A DNA stretch of 7,927 bases from Gammaproteobacteria bacterium (GTDB lineage: Bacteria > Pseudomonadota > Gammaproteobacteria > SZUA-229): NCBI GenBank assembly GCA_029880105.1, contig JAOUPA010000091.1, positions 1 through 7,927 of the forward strand, read 5' to 3'. Numbering within the stretch: the first letter of the stretch is position 1; every line of letters starts with the position of its first letter. The notes beneath the pieces were generated by a model that searched no databases, was not told the DNA's origin, and worked only from the letters and a program-made list of their open reading frames with translations. Below are positions 1 to 6,571 of this stretch, in pieces. The position numbers were made by a program, and so were the translations under genes.

Positions 1-1897
1 CGTCACGAATAGCAGCCTGTTCATCTGCAGTTAATAAATCGAGGTGATCAACAGCAGGCTCATCCATATTGACTGCAAGACTGGACCAACGCTGACGAAC
101 TGCGGCAAGATGCTGACGCGCAAGATTTAGCTTGGCCTGGAATATGGCGTGATTCTCATCGCTATTTTCATATTCCTGATCAACCCAAAGATAAGAAAGA
201 TCACCAGCCAAATGAGCATCCATAGCATCAATACTTTCAAGTTTATTTGCAATAGACTGCTCAATATTAATACGCTCAATGCCAGCGTTGTATTCTGTAA
301 GCCGGTGCAGTGGAATGACGACGTCTTCATTGACTTTAAAGGCATTGGTGTGTGCAGAAATAGCTGCAGTACGGGTACGATCTAGCCAGAAGTGCCGACG
401 TGCCTCAGGGCTAATCGCGACAAAACCCTCACCACCACGGCGATTGGTCAGCGCAATAATTTCAGAAACTGCAGAGGCAACGCCCTCTTCAACCTCTCCG
501 GCAACATCAGCGATCAATACCATACGTGGTCGTTCTCGTCCTGGGCTCTTGGTGGTATAGCGCACTGCCTTTACATATCGTTCGTCGAGATGCTCCAGCC
601 CTGCCAGCACGACTGTTTTATCTTTTTCGACATGATCAACCAACTCAGCAATAGCCGGTATTGCACGAGATAAATCAGCACCAAAAAACTCAAGACAGAT
701 CGTACGAATAAATTTCGGCATGCGATGCAAAACAAATCGTGCCGAAGTGATAATGCCATCACAACCTTCTTTCTGAATACCCGGCAGACCCGAGAGAAAT
801 TTATCCGTGACATCCTTGCCCAGGCCTGACTTACGAAAAGCAGTTCCCGGAATTGACAGTGTTTCAACATCACCAATTGGGGTCTTGCCATCTCGCTTAA
901 ACCGAGTAATGTGGAAAATAACCTCTTCCTGATCGTGCACCTTACCAAGATTATGATTACATCGTTCCACTTCTAGCCATTCGGCATCGGGTGTAACCAT
1001 TCGCCAGGAAACTAAATTATCCAGAGTGGTTCCCCACAACACCGCCTTTTTGCCGCCAGCATTCATCGCCACATTACCACCGATACACGAAGCATCCTGC
1101 GAGGTTGGATCGACAGCAAAAACCAGCCCATTGGCATCGGCCAGATCAGAAACCCTTCTCGTTACCACACCCGCACCACAACGAACCGTGGGCACAACCC
1201 CTTCAACACCCGGCAGACTACGTGGCTCAACATCACTTAGTGCTTCAAGTTTTTCGGTATTGATCACCACTGAGTGCGCATCAAGTGGCACAGCACTACC
1301 GGTGTAACCGGTGCCGCCGCCACGTGGAATAATGGTCAGACCTAGCTCGATACATGCCTTCACCAGATCAATCACTTCTTCTTCAGTATCTGGTGAAATC
1401 ACCACAAAAGGCGATTCAACGCGCCAGTCGGTCGCATCGGTCGCATGAGATACCCGAGCAAGACCACCAAAATCAACATTATCTTTGCGTGTAATTCGCC
1501 TGAATCGCCGACGCACTCTTTCTCTAAGTTTTTTATCAATGTCAAACTGTTCAGAAAAACGATTAACTGCATCGTTTGCTGCGCGGTGCAATTCAAGGGC
1601 CTTCTGGTTGCCATCTGCACGCGCTTCGATCTGGGCCAGTCGATGGTGCATTGCCTCAATCAGTGCCTTACGTCGCCCCACATCTTCGAGTAGATCTTCC
1701 TGCAAATAGGGATTACGTGTCACTACCCACATGTCACCCAGCACTTCGAGCAACATACGCGCGGAAATCCCCGTATTGCGCTCACCACGCAACTCACCCA
1801 GCAAATGCCAGATGGGCTCACCCAGAAAGCGAATGACAATTTCACGATCAGAGAACGAGGTGTAGTTATAGGGAATTTCGCGGATGCGCTCAGACAT
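1..1897 (-). CDS. Large FAD-linked oxidase, DUF3683/D-lactate dehydrogenase-like (3' end cut off by window)
   Basis: An uninterrupted minus-strand frame runs from an ATG at 1897-1895 to the window edge, 632 codons with no stop. The protein starts MSERIREIPYNYTSFSDREI, which I recognise as the start of DUF3683 proteins. A PCMH-type FAD-binding domain follows, with PRGGGTGYTG at residues 191-200 (pyrophosphate-binding loop) and CIGGNVAMNAGG at 271-282. An FAD-oxidase C-terminal domain (GlcD/D-lactate dehydrogenase type) fills most of the remainder. Known members are about 1,200-1,300 residues and end in 4Fe-4S and CCG cysteine-rich domains; that half would lie outside the window. The likely role is oxidation of a 2-hydroxy acid with electrons passed to Fe-S centres, but the substrate is not established. 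Upstream in frame is a stop at 1930-1928 and no other ATG, so the start is fairly secure, although no Shine-Dalgarno sequence precedes it. It lies just downstream of tRNA-Ser on the same strand. Confidence 0.9.
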   Translation of the reverse strand, partial: MSERIREIPYNYTSFSDREIVIRFLGEPIWHLLGELRGERNTGISARMLLEVLGDMWVVTRNPYLQEDLLEDVGRRKALIEAMHHRLAQIEARADGNQKALELHRAANDAVNRFSEQFDIDKKLRERVRRRFRRITRKDNVDFGGLARVSHATDATDWRVESPFVVISPDTEEEVIDLVKACIELGLTIIPRGGGTGYTGSAVPLDAHSVVINTEKLEALSDVEPRSLPGVEGVVPTVRCGAGVVTRRVSDLADANGLVFAVDPTSQDASCIGGNVAMNAGGKKAVLWGTTLDNLVSWRMVTPDAEWLEVERCNHNLGKVHDQEEVIFHITRFKRDGKTPIGDVETLSIPGTAFRKSGLGKDVTDKFLSGLPGIQKEGCDGIITSARFVLHRMPKFIRTICLEFFGADLSRAIPAIAELVDHVEKDKTVVLAGLEHLDERYVKAVRYTTKSPGRERPRMVLIADVAGEVEEGVASAVSEIIALTNRRGGEGFVAISPEARRHFWLDRTRTAAISAHTNAFKVNEDVVIPLHRLTEYNAGIERINIEQSIANKLESIDAMDAHLAGDLSYLWVDQEYENSDENHAIFQAKLNLARQHLAAVRQRWSSLAVNMDEPAVDHLDLLTADEQAAIRD

Positions 1898-1926
1898 AGA
1901 TGATTGCGTGTTAACTTTTTGAATAC

Positions 1927-1932
1927 ATTATA
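1927..1932 (-). promoter_or_regulatory. Possible -10 element for the FAD-linked oxidase gene
   Basis: The minus strand reads a perfect TATAAT here, 30 bp before the ATG at 1897. At normal spacing the -35 would fall at 1950-1955, inside the tRNA-Ser terminator, and reads CTCTTT, a poor match. A consensus hexamer can arise by chance in AT-rich DNA, so this is a candidate only. It would give the oxidase gene a leader of about 20-25 nt. Confidence 0.4.
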
Positions 1933-1945
1933 GACATGTAGAAAC

Positions 1946-1973
1946 AAAAAAAGAGGTCGATGTGACCTCTTTT
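1946..1973 (-). terminator. Intrinsic terminator of tRNA-Ser
   Basis: On the minus strand a stem GAGGTC/GACCTC (1969-1964 with 1958-1953) and a 5-nt loop are followed by seven T (1952-1946). A/T pairs extend the base of the stem. It begins 6 bp past the encoded CCA of the tRNA, the expected place for ending a single-gene tRNA transcript. The plus strand has only four T after the stem and no gene to end there, so minus is the working orientation. Confidence 0.85.
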
Positions 1974-1978
1974 GTATA

Positions 1979-2066
1979 TGGCGGAGAGCGAGGGATTCGA
2001 ACCCCCGGAGCCTTTCGACTCAACGGTTTTCAAGACCGCCGCTTTCGACCACTCAGCCAGCTCTCC
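1979..2066 (-). tRNA. tRNA-Ser (anticodon UGA)
   Basis: The minus strand folds as a class II tRNA of 88 nt including CCA. The acceptor stem is GGAGAGC (2066-2060) paired with GCTCTCC (1989-1983), then discriminator G (1982) and an encoded CCA (1981-1979). The anticodon loop is CTTGAAA, with anticodon TGA at 2032-2030 and the expected T33. A long variable arm (2021-2008, GAGTC paired with GGCTC) is diagnostic of Ser/Leu/Tyr-type tRNAs. The T-arm carries GGTTCGAATCC. UGA anticodons read UCA and, by wobble, other UCN serine codons. It stands alone with its own promoter and terminator, not in a tRNA cluster. Confidence 0.97.
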
Positions 2067-2084
2067 AGAAATCTTTCATATTGT

Positions 2085-2105
2085 TCCCAATTACCGCAGT
2101 TGGGA
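2085..2105 (-). other. Hairpin in the 5' leader of tRNA-Ser
   Basis: TCCCAA and TTGGGA form a perfect 6-bp stem around a 9-nt loop, between the predicted tRNA transcription start and the mature 5' end at 2066. There is no T-run after it on the minus strand, so it is not a terminator. It probably lies at or near the 5' end of the pre-tRNA and would be removed with the leader by RNase P. Whether it does anything is unknown. Confidence 0.55.
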
Positions 2106-2111
2106 GCGCGT

Positions 2112-2139
2112 ATCTTACTGGATTTCTAGCTTGTTTCAA
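2112..2139 (-). promoter_or_regulatory. Probable promoter of tRNA-Ser
   Basis: On the minus strand a -35 TTGAAA (2139-2134; 4 of 6 consensus bases) and a -10 TAAGAT (2117-2112; 4 of 6) are separated by 16 bp. A GC-rich ACGCGC stretch follows the -10, like the discriminator of stringently controlled stable-RNA promoters. Transcription would begin near 2105, giving a leader of about 40 nt. Both hexamers are imperfect, so the call rests on spacing and context. Confidence 0.5.
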
Positions 2140-2246
2140 TCGGTACAGTGACTCTTTTGACCTTATATTAATAAAAACTGGCTTCCATTCTCAATTAGGG
2201 GCTTGAAATTCCTCACCAGACACCTAATATTCGCCTCAAGATATGC

Positions 2247-2276
2247 CTTTCAGCATTATTTGATGAAACTTATTAT
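2247..2276 (+). promoter_or_regulatory. Weak candidate promoter of yccA
   Basis: TATTAT at 2271-2276 matches the -10 consensus at 5 of 6 positions and lies 64 bp before the yccA ATG. The -35 partner is poor (CTTTCA at 2247-2252, 18-bp spacer). The stretch 2140-2340 is AT-rich and I see no other gene or clear operator in it, so the yccA promoter should be within it, but this exact site is uncertain. Confidence 0.25.
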
Positions 2277-2340
2277 CATTTACGCTGTCAGTGCATTAGT
2301 GATAACCTTAACAACAATTTGAAACACTATAGGAAAGACT

Positions 2341-3000
2341 ATGCAAATTACAGCAACACGCTCAGAATCACAAATCCTTGCGACCAACAAGGTATTAAAA
2401 AATACCTACGCACTGCTTGCGATGACTCTGCTTTTCAGTGCTGCAGCCGCTGGTATCGCGATGGCAATGAACCTGCCCCCTGTTAACCCAATCCTGACAA
2501 TGGTTGGCTACTTCGGCCTGTTATTCCTGACTACCAAATTCAGCAATCAGGGTCTCGGCCTGCTGTTTGTCTTCATGCTAACCGGCTTTATGGGTATCAC
2601 ACTCGGCCCCATCCTCAATATGTACATGTCGATTGGTAATGGTGATCAGCTAGTGATGACTGCTCTTGGCGGTACTGGTGTCATCTTCCTTGGTCTGTCT
2701 GGCTATGCGTTGACCAGCCGTAAGGACTTCAGCTTTATGGGTGGCTTCCTGATGGTCGGTATTCTGGTTGCCTTCCTGGCAGGTATTGGTGCCATGATCT
2801 TTGAAATGCCCGTGCTGTCACTGGCCGTATCAGGCATGTTTATCCTGTTGATGTCTGGCATGATCCTCTACCAGACCAGCGAAATCATTCACGGTGGTGA
2901 GACTAATTACATACTGGCCACAGTGACCTTATACGTCAGTATTTACAATATGTTCCTGAGCCTGCTGCACATCCTGTCTGCGCTCAGTGGTCGTGAATAG
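2341..3000 (+). CDS. yccA: Bax inhibitor-1/YccA family inner-membrane protein
   Basis: The 219-residue protein is the same length as E. coli YccA as I remember it and resembles it throughout: TNKVLKNTY at residues 15-23, TGFMGITLGPILN at 81-93, LTSRKDFSFMGG at 124-135 and IIHGGETNY at 182-190. Seven hydrophobic segments lie near residues 24-43, 50-66, 73-93, 105-123, 133-153, 158-176 and 192-214, the usual BI-1 topology. The N-terminal tail before the first segment is short and polar, as in YccA. In E. coli, YccA binds and is degraded by the membrane protease FtsH and can protect SecY from it; I infer a similar role. A good ribosome site, AGGAA at 2331-2335, lies 5 nt before the ATG. The gene stands alone and ends at a strong terminator. 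Confidence 0.93.
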   Translation: MQITATRSESQILATNKVLKNTYALLAMTLLFSAAAAGIAMAMNLPPVNPILTMVGYFGLLFLTTKFSNQGLGLLFVFMLTGFMGITLGPILNMYMSIGNGDQLVMTALGGTGVIFLGLSGYALTSRKDFSFMGGFLMVGILVAFLAGIGAMIFEMPVLSLAVSGMFILLMSGMILYQTSEIIHGGETNYILATVTLYVSIYNMFLSLLHILSALSGRE

Positions 3001-3020
3001 ACATTTCTCTGATCAACACC

Positions 3021-3050
3021 AAAAAAGCCCCGCACTGCGGGGCTTTTTTT
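3021..3050. terminator. Bidirectional intrinsic terminator between yccA and tilS
   Basis: GCCCCGC (3027-3033) and GCGGGGC (3037-3043) form a perfect GC stem with a 3-nt loop. Seven T follow on the plus strand (3044-3050) and six A precede it (3021-3026), which read as T on the minus strand. It therefore can end yccA from the left, 20 nt after its stop, and the truD-accA-tilS transcript from the right, 23 nt after the tilS stop. Confidence 0.93.
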
Positions 3051-3073
3051 ATAACTAAGCATAATTACAAACT

Positions 3074-4357
3074 CTAATTAGCATAACCATCTGCTACCCA
3101 ATAACCAAATACACACACTAGCTCATCATTAAAATAGATCAGGGGTATTCTGTTGCGTTGCCACGGCGGAATACCGGCCTCCTGCATCAGCTTTTTTAGG
3201 CTATGTGTACCTTTTCTACCCACAGGCTTAATCTTCTCCCCTCCCTGACGGAAAGCGACTTTTAGTCGCTGCTGAATCAACTCCGGCTTTACTCCCTGCC
3301 CATCCAGCGATTGCGCAGTCAACTCGATCCCCAGATTGCTCAACATCAGGTTATCTCTCGGATTCCAGTCAAAGACTTTACTGGCATCGTGCTCAATTTT
3401 TTTCAGGCAGTAAACTCCATTCTGGAAACGTCGAATTTCAGAACTGCCCCAGCATACCTCAGGACAGGCATCGTCGGCTGCGGGTATCAATGAATCCGTC
3501 AACTCATGCAGCACATGCGCCGTGGGTGCATCTTCGGCACACCGGTGAATCCAGAGGCGTAGTACGTTGAGCTGCCTGGCTCGGGATAATTTCCCCAAAG
3601 CATTAATACTAATGACATTATGCTGTTGCATCACAACCGTTGAAAGATCAAGCGCGGCCAAGGTTTCAGTAATTTCAAGTGCATCCTGCTGCTGAAGCGC
3701 AACCTTTGACAGGGATTCACCCAGTCCCGGCCAACGCTGTCGGATGTCGGGAATAATACGCTGACGTAACAGGTTACGGTCAAAATCGGTATCGGTATTG
3801 CTGGGGTCATCAATCCAGATAAGTGCATTTTCCTTTGCATAACATTCGATTTCAGCGCGGCTGAAACCGAGCATAGGTCTGGCATGAACACCCTGTTTCA
3901 GTTCACGGATCATCGGCATCGCTGCCAGCCCGGCAGGGCCAGCACCGCGAAACAACTGTAATAGTACCGTCTCTGACTGGTCATCCTGATGGTGTGCCGT
4001 CAACAGGCAATCTCCCGATTCTAGTTCTGCCGTTAGCGCCTGGTAGCGAGCCTTGCGTGCACTTTCTTCCGGGCTCTCACCCGAACGCTTGCTGGCATCA
4101 ACGTGAATGGTTTTGAATGGAACCTGTAGTGCCGCGCAAACTTCAGCACAGTGTGTCGACCACTGATCGGCTTCAGACTGCAAACCATGATGGATATGGA
4201 CAGCCCGCACAGGCAAGCGTGTATTTTGTGAACACAGGTGTAACAGTACGTGTGAATCCAGGCCGCCACTATATCCAACCAGATAACGTTTGATTGAACC
4301 TTTATGGGATAAAAAAAGCGATTCCAGTACGCCTGAGAATCGCTTTGAGAGTGTCAT
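3074..4357 (-). CDS. tilS: tRNA(Ile)-lysidine synthase
   Basis: TilS uses ATP to join lysine to C34 of the CAU-anticodon tRNA-Ile, switching it from AUG to AUA reading; it is normally essential. The 427-residue protein has the N-type ATP pyrophosphatase PP-loop SGGLDS at residues 30-35 and, further on, HIHHGL (54-59), the LLTAHHQDDQSET segment (118-130) and DDPSNTDTDFDRN (183-195), all signatures of the catalytic domain. A substrate-binding domain follows at about 250-320, and the C-terminal domain at about 345-425 includes RKGTHSLKKLMQEAGIP. Length is normal for the long, E. coli-like TilS type. It starts 19 bp after the accA stop on the same strand, so it is very probably co-transcribed. 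No Shine-Dalgarno sequence is visible before the ATG, so translation may be coupled to accA. Confidence 0.97.
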   Translation of the reverse strand: MTLSKRFSGVLESLFLSHKGSIKRYLVGYSGGLDSHVLLHLCSQNTRLPVRAVHIHHGLQSEADQWSTHCAEVCAALQVPFKTIHVDASKRSGESPEESARKARYQALTAELESGDCLLTAHHQDDQSETVLLQLFRGAGPAGLAAMPMIRELKQGVHARPMLGFSRAEIECYAKENALIWIDDPSNTDTDFDRNLLRQRIIPDIRQRWPGLGESLSKVALQQQDALEITETLAALDLSTVVMQQHNVISINALGKLSRARQLNVLRLWIHRCAEDAPTAHVLHELTDSLIPAADDACPEVCWGSSEIRRFQNGVYCLKKIEHDASKVFDWNPRDNLMLSNLGIELTAQSLDGQGVKPELIQQRLKVAFRQGGEKIKPVGRKGTHSLKKLMQEAGIPPWQRNRIPLIYFNDELVCVFGYWVADGYAN

Positions 4358-4376
4358 AACGAGAGGTTAAACCGTA

Positions 4377-5345
4377 TTAACTGGCTTCCTGGTCAAGATA
4401 GTCACCAAACGAGGTCAGTCGCTGGTAACGCATTTCCAGCAATTTTTCGATACCGACTTTCTGGCAGCTTTCCAACGCATCCACCAGTGCCTGCTTGATA
4501 TTTCTGGCAGTGGCATCAACATCACGATGTGCACTACCCAGCGGCTCCCTGATTACCTGGTCAATCAGGCCACGATCTTTCAGCACGGCCGCAGTAATAC
4601 CCATGGCATTAGCCGCATCTTCTGCCCTGTCGGCGCTTTTCCACAGGATTGAAGCACAACCTTCAGGGGAAATCACCGAATAAGTGCTGTATTCCAGCAT
4701 CATAACGCGGTCACCAACACCAATGGCCAGTGCACCGCCGGAACCACCCTCACCAATTACAGTACAGATAATTGGGGTTTTCAGGTCGGCCATAACAAAC
4801 AGATTGCGCGCAATCGCCTCAGACTGGCCACGCTCTTCGGCACCAATACCCGGGTAGGCACCCGGCGTATCAATAAAGGTCAGGACTGGAATTTTGAAAC
4901 GTTCTGCCATCTTCATCAGGCGCATTGCCTTACGATAACCCTCAGGTCGCGGCATACCAAAATTACGACGAATATTTTCCTTGGTATCGCGGCCTTTCTG
5001 ATGGCCGATCACCATTACTGGCATACCATCTAAACGTGCGATACCACCAACCAGTGCGGCATCATCGGCGTAAGCACGATCACCGTGCAGTTCCTGAAAA
5101 TCGGTAAAAATTCGATCGATATAATCCAGCGTATAAGGGCGCATGGGATGGCGTGACAACTTCGATGTCTGCCAGGCACCCAGTTTGGCAAAGATATTTT
5201 TGGTCAGCATACGGGATTTTTCTTCCAGCTTGCTGATTTCCTCGCCAATATTGATCTCGGTATCATCCCCAACATAACGCAGCTCTTCAATCTTGGCTTC
5301 GAGCTCGGCGATGGGCTGTTCAAAATCCAGGTAATTTGGGTTCAT
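4377..5345 (-). CDS. accA: Acetyl-CoA carboxylase, carboxyltransferase subunit alpha
   Basis: AccA pairs with AccD as an alpha2-beta2 carboxyltransferase that moves CO2 from carboxybiotin to acetyl-CoA, forming malonyl-CoA in the cytosol. The 322-residue protein is close to the E. coli length (319). The N-terminus NYLDFEQPIAELEAKIEEL fixes the start; a predicted coiled region follows at about 10-55. The crotonase-fold core carries GHQKGRDTKENIRRNFGMP (114-132), FIDTPGAYPGIGAEERGQ (157-174) and the glycine-rich GEGGSGGALAIGVGD (198-212), the acetyl-CoA/oxyanion region. SPEGCASILWK (226-236) is also conserved. I see no missing key residues. It lies between truD (92 bp upstream) and tilS (19 bp downstream). 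No ribosome site is obvious before the ATG. Confidence 0.98.
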   Translation of the reverse strand: MNPNYLDFEQPIAELEAKIEELRYVGDDTEINIGEEISKLEEKSRMLTKNIFAKLGAWQTSKLSRHPMRPYTLDYIDRIFTDFQELHGDRAYADDAALVGGIARLDGMPVMVIGHQKGRDTKENIRRNFGMPRPEGYRKAMRLMKMAERFKIPVLTFIDTPGAYPGIGAEERGQSEAIARNLFVMADLKTPIICTVIGEGGSGGALAIGVGDRVMMLEYSTYSVISPEGCASILWKSADRAEDAANAMGITAAVLKDRGLIDQVIREPLGSAHRDVDATARNIKQALVDALESCQKVGIEKLLEMRYQRLTSFGDYLDQEAS

Positions 5346-5395
5346 AGTATCGGGAATGTCTTTGTTTATTAACGAAATTAAATTCTATAGCGCTA

Positions 5396-5404
5396 ATTCT
5401 AGCA
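5396..5404 (-). promoter_or_regulatory. Candidate extended -10 promoter for accA-tilS
   Basis: In the truD-accA gap the minus strand reads TGCTAGAAT: a TAGAAT -10 (5 of 6) with an upstream TG in the extended -10 position. The -35 region at 17 bp is unconvincing (TGTGCT), which an extended -10 can tolerate. The site is about 50 bp before the accA ATG and would allow accA-tilS expression independently of truD. Confidence 0.4.
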
Positions 5405-5437
5405 CGCTCAGAAAATTCAGCACACTTATCAATTACT

Positions 5438-6556
5438 TTATTTATCGATATCCAGCCCGAGCATCGAGGCCTCATGCAGATCGACCAGTTCGCGCAAGAC
5501 CATGGTCGCATAGCAGCCTGCTGGCAGATCAAAACTAATGATCAATTCATCTCCCTGTAGCTGCCACAGCATATTACCGGGAATCACCCTGAGTGAACGC
5601 CGCATCTGCTCTACCCTGAACCGGCACAGTCCCTCTTTATAGATCGGATTTTCATCAACTATCGCCTGCTCCATAACGGCAGCATCCAGCTTCGTCCTTA
5701 GTTCACCCTCACCCCAGAGTAAGGCCGTTGGATGAATTTCCCGGTTCTGGATTCGCTCTTCCAGATCCGCCGAACCATCATCCCAGAAACAGGCGGTTTT
5801 ACCTTCAAGCATGAACACATCACCGGGTATTTTTTTATCCCAGCTACCCTGCGCAACACGTTGCGACAACACACGATTAAAAATCCACGAACGCGCTGCA
5901 GACAGGTAAATACTTTTTTTATTTCTGGGCAGGCGCAAATCCTCATGGCTGAACATATAAGCGGCCGCCGTCAGGTTAGCCATGCCATGGCCAAAACGCT
6001 GACCGCCAAAATAATTGGGCACACCGCGCTCGGCAATCAGCTGACAGCGTTGCTCAATATGACCAGGCAGGTCATCACGCCCTCGCAAATGATACAGTCG
6101 TATTGAAAAGCGATTTTCTTTCAATGCGCCACGGCGTAGTTTTCGACCATGTCGCTTCGCTTCCAGCAGTTTAATATTGCCTTCTTCACCGGGTACAGAT
6201 TCAATCTGTGACCAGTCGGGGTCAGGCAGCCCTGGCAGGTGCACGCTGAACCACTGCGAAGTCAGGCCATGACGATCTTTCAACCCCGCATAACCGACAC
6301 ATCGCGCCCTGACGCCCGCAATTTTTGCTAGCGCCTTGGCCACCCAGTCGGTATTGCAGTCGCGCTTCTGGATATGTAGCCATGCATGCTCACCTTCACC
6401 ACTTAATTCAAACGGTAGCTGCTCATCAACGATAAAATCTTCCGGGTTTTGTTTAAAATCCGCAGTAATACCCAAAGGCTCGTAAGCATGCACAAAGCCA
6501 TCAAAGCTGGCGTTGCGATATTGCTCAATTAATTGATCATCAGGGCTATTTGTCAT
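5438..6556 (-). CDS. truD: tRNA pseudouridine(13) synthase
   Basis: TruD isomerises uridine 13 in the D-arm of tRNA-Glu and some other tRNAs. With the ATG at 6556 the protein is 372 residues. NPEDFIVDEQLPFELSGEGEHAWL (37-60) matches the TruD N-terminal block, GLKDRHGLTSQW (91-102) holds the catalytic aspartate D94, and NYFGGQRFG (181-189) is a family signature. The TRUD insertion domain should lie in the second half, roughly 190-310. E. coli TruD is 349 residues; the excess here is at the N-terminus, where the first 17 or so residues do not look like the family. A GTG at 6493-6491 would give 351 residues and is a real alternative start. Neither start has a good ribosome site. It leads the truD-accA-tilS gene row. 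Confidence 0.95.
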   Translation of the reverse strand: MTNSPDDQLIEQYRNASFDGFVHAYEPLGITADFKQNPEDFIVDEQLPFELSGEGEHAWLHIQKRDCNTDWVAKALAKIAGVRARCVGYAGLKDRHGLTSQWFSVHLPGLPDPDWSQIESVPGEEGNIKLLEAKRHGRKLRRGALKENRFSIRLYHLRGRDDLPGHIEQRCQLIAERGVPNYFGGQRFGHGMANLTAAAYMFSHEDLRLPRNKKSIYLSAARSWIFNRVLSQRVAQGSWDKKIPGDVFMLEGKTACFWDDGSADLEERIQNREIHPTALLWGEGELRTKLDAAVMEQAIVDENPIYKEGLCRFRVEQMRRSLRVIPGNMLWQLQGDELIISFDLPAGCYATMVLRELVDLHEASMLGLDIDK

Positions 6557-6571
6557 TACACTCTATACACT
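6557..6571. promoter_or_regulatory. 15-bp divergent junction between truD and the lipoprotein gene
   Basis: If both ATGs are right, only 15 bp separate divergent start codons, too little for two promoters, so each promoter would overlap the other gene. Minus-strand -10-like hexamers occur at 6567-6562 (TATAGA) and 6586-6581 (TATAGT), both without a good -35. A 7-bp direct repeat ACACTAT occurs at 6567-6573 and 6579-6585, spaced 12 bp start to start. No plus-strand promoter or Shine-Dalgarno sequence is convincing. Confidence 0.4.

Noticed and set aside
571..948. 125-codon minus-strand open frame
   Set aside because: It lies wholly inside the FAD-linked oxidase frame, which has clear flavin-binding motifs and no stop over 632 codons; the product resembles nothing I know.
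1..1897. Possibility that the left 1.9 kb is non-coding or a decayed gene
   Set aside because: The minus strand has one continuous frame reaching the window edge without stops or frameshifts, with intact family motifs; it only lacks its 3' end.
1979..2066. tRNA-Ser as an integration (att) site for a mobile element
   Set aside because: No integrase gene and no repeated copy of the tRNA 3' end are visible in the window; flanking genes look chromosomal.
2085..2105. Hairpin as a transcription terminator
   Set aside because: No T-run follows the stem on either strand, and it sits between the predicted tRNA promoter and the tRNA.
5732..6106. 124-codon plus-strand frame antisense to truD
   Set aside because: It is opposite a well-conserved truD region and has no ribosome site or recognisable domain; best explained as a shadow frame.
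6533..6571. Upstream TTG start for the lipoprotein hydrolase
   Set aside because: It would bury the lipoprotein signal behind 13 extra residues and overlap truD; ATG 6572 gives a standard signal peptide and lipobox.
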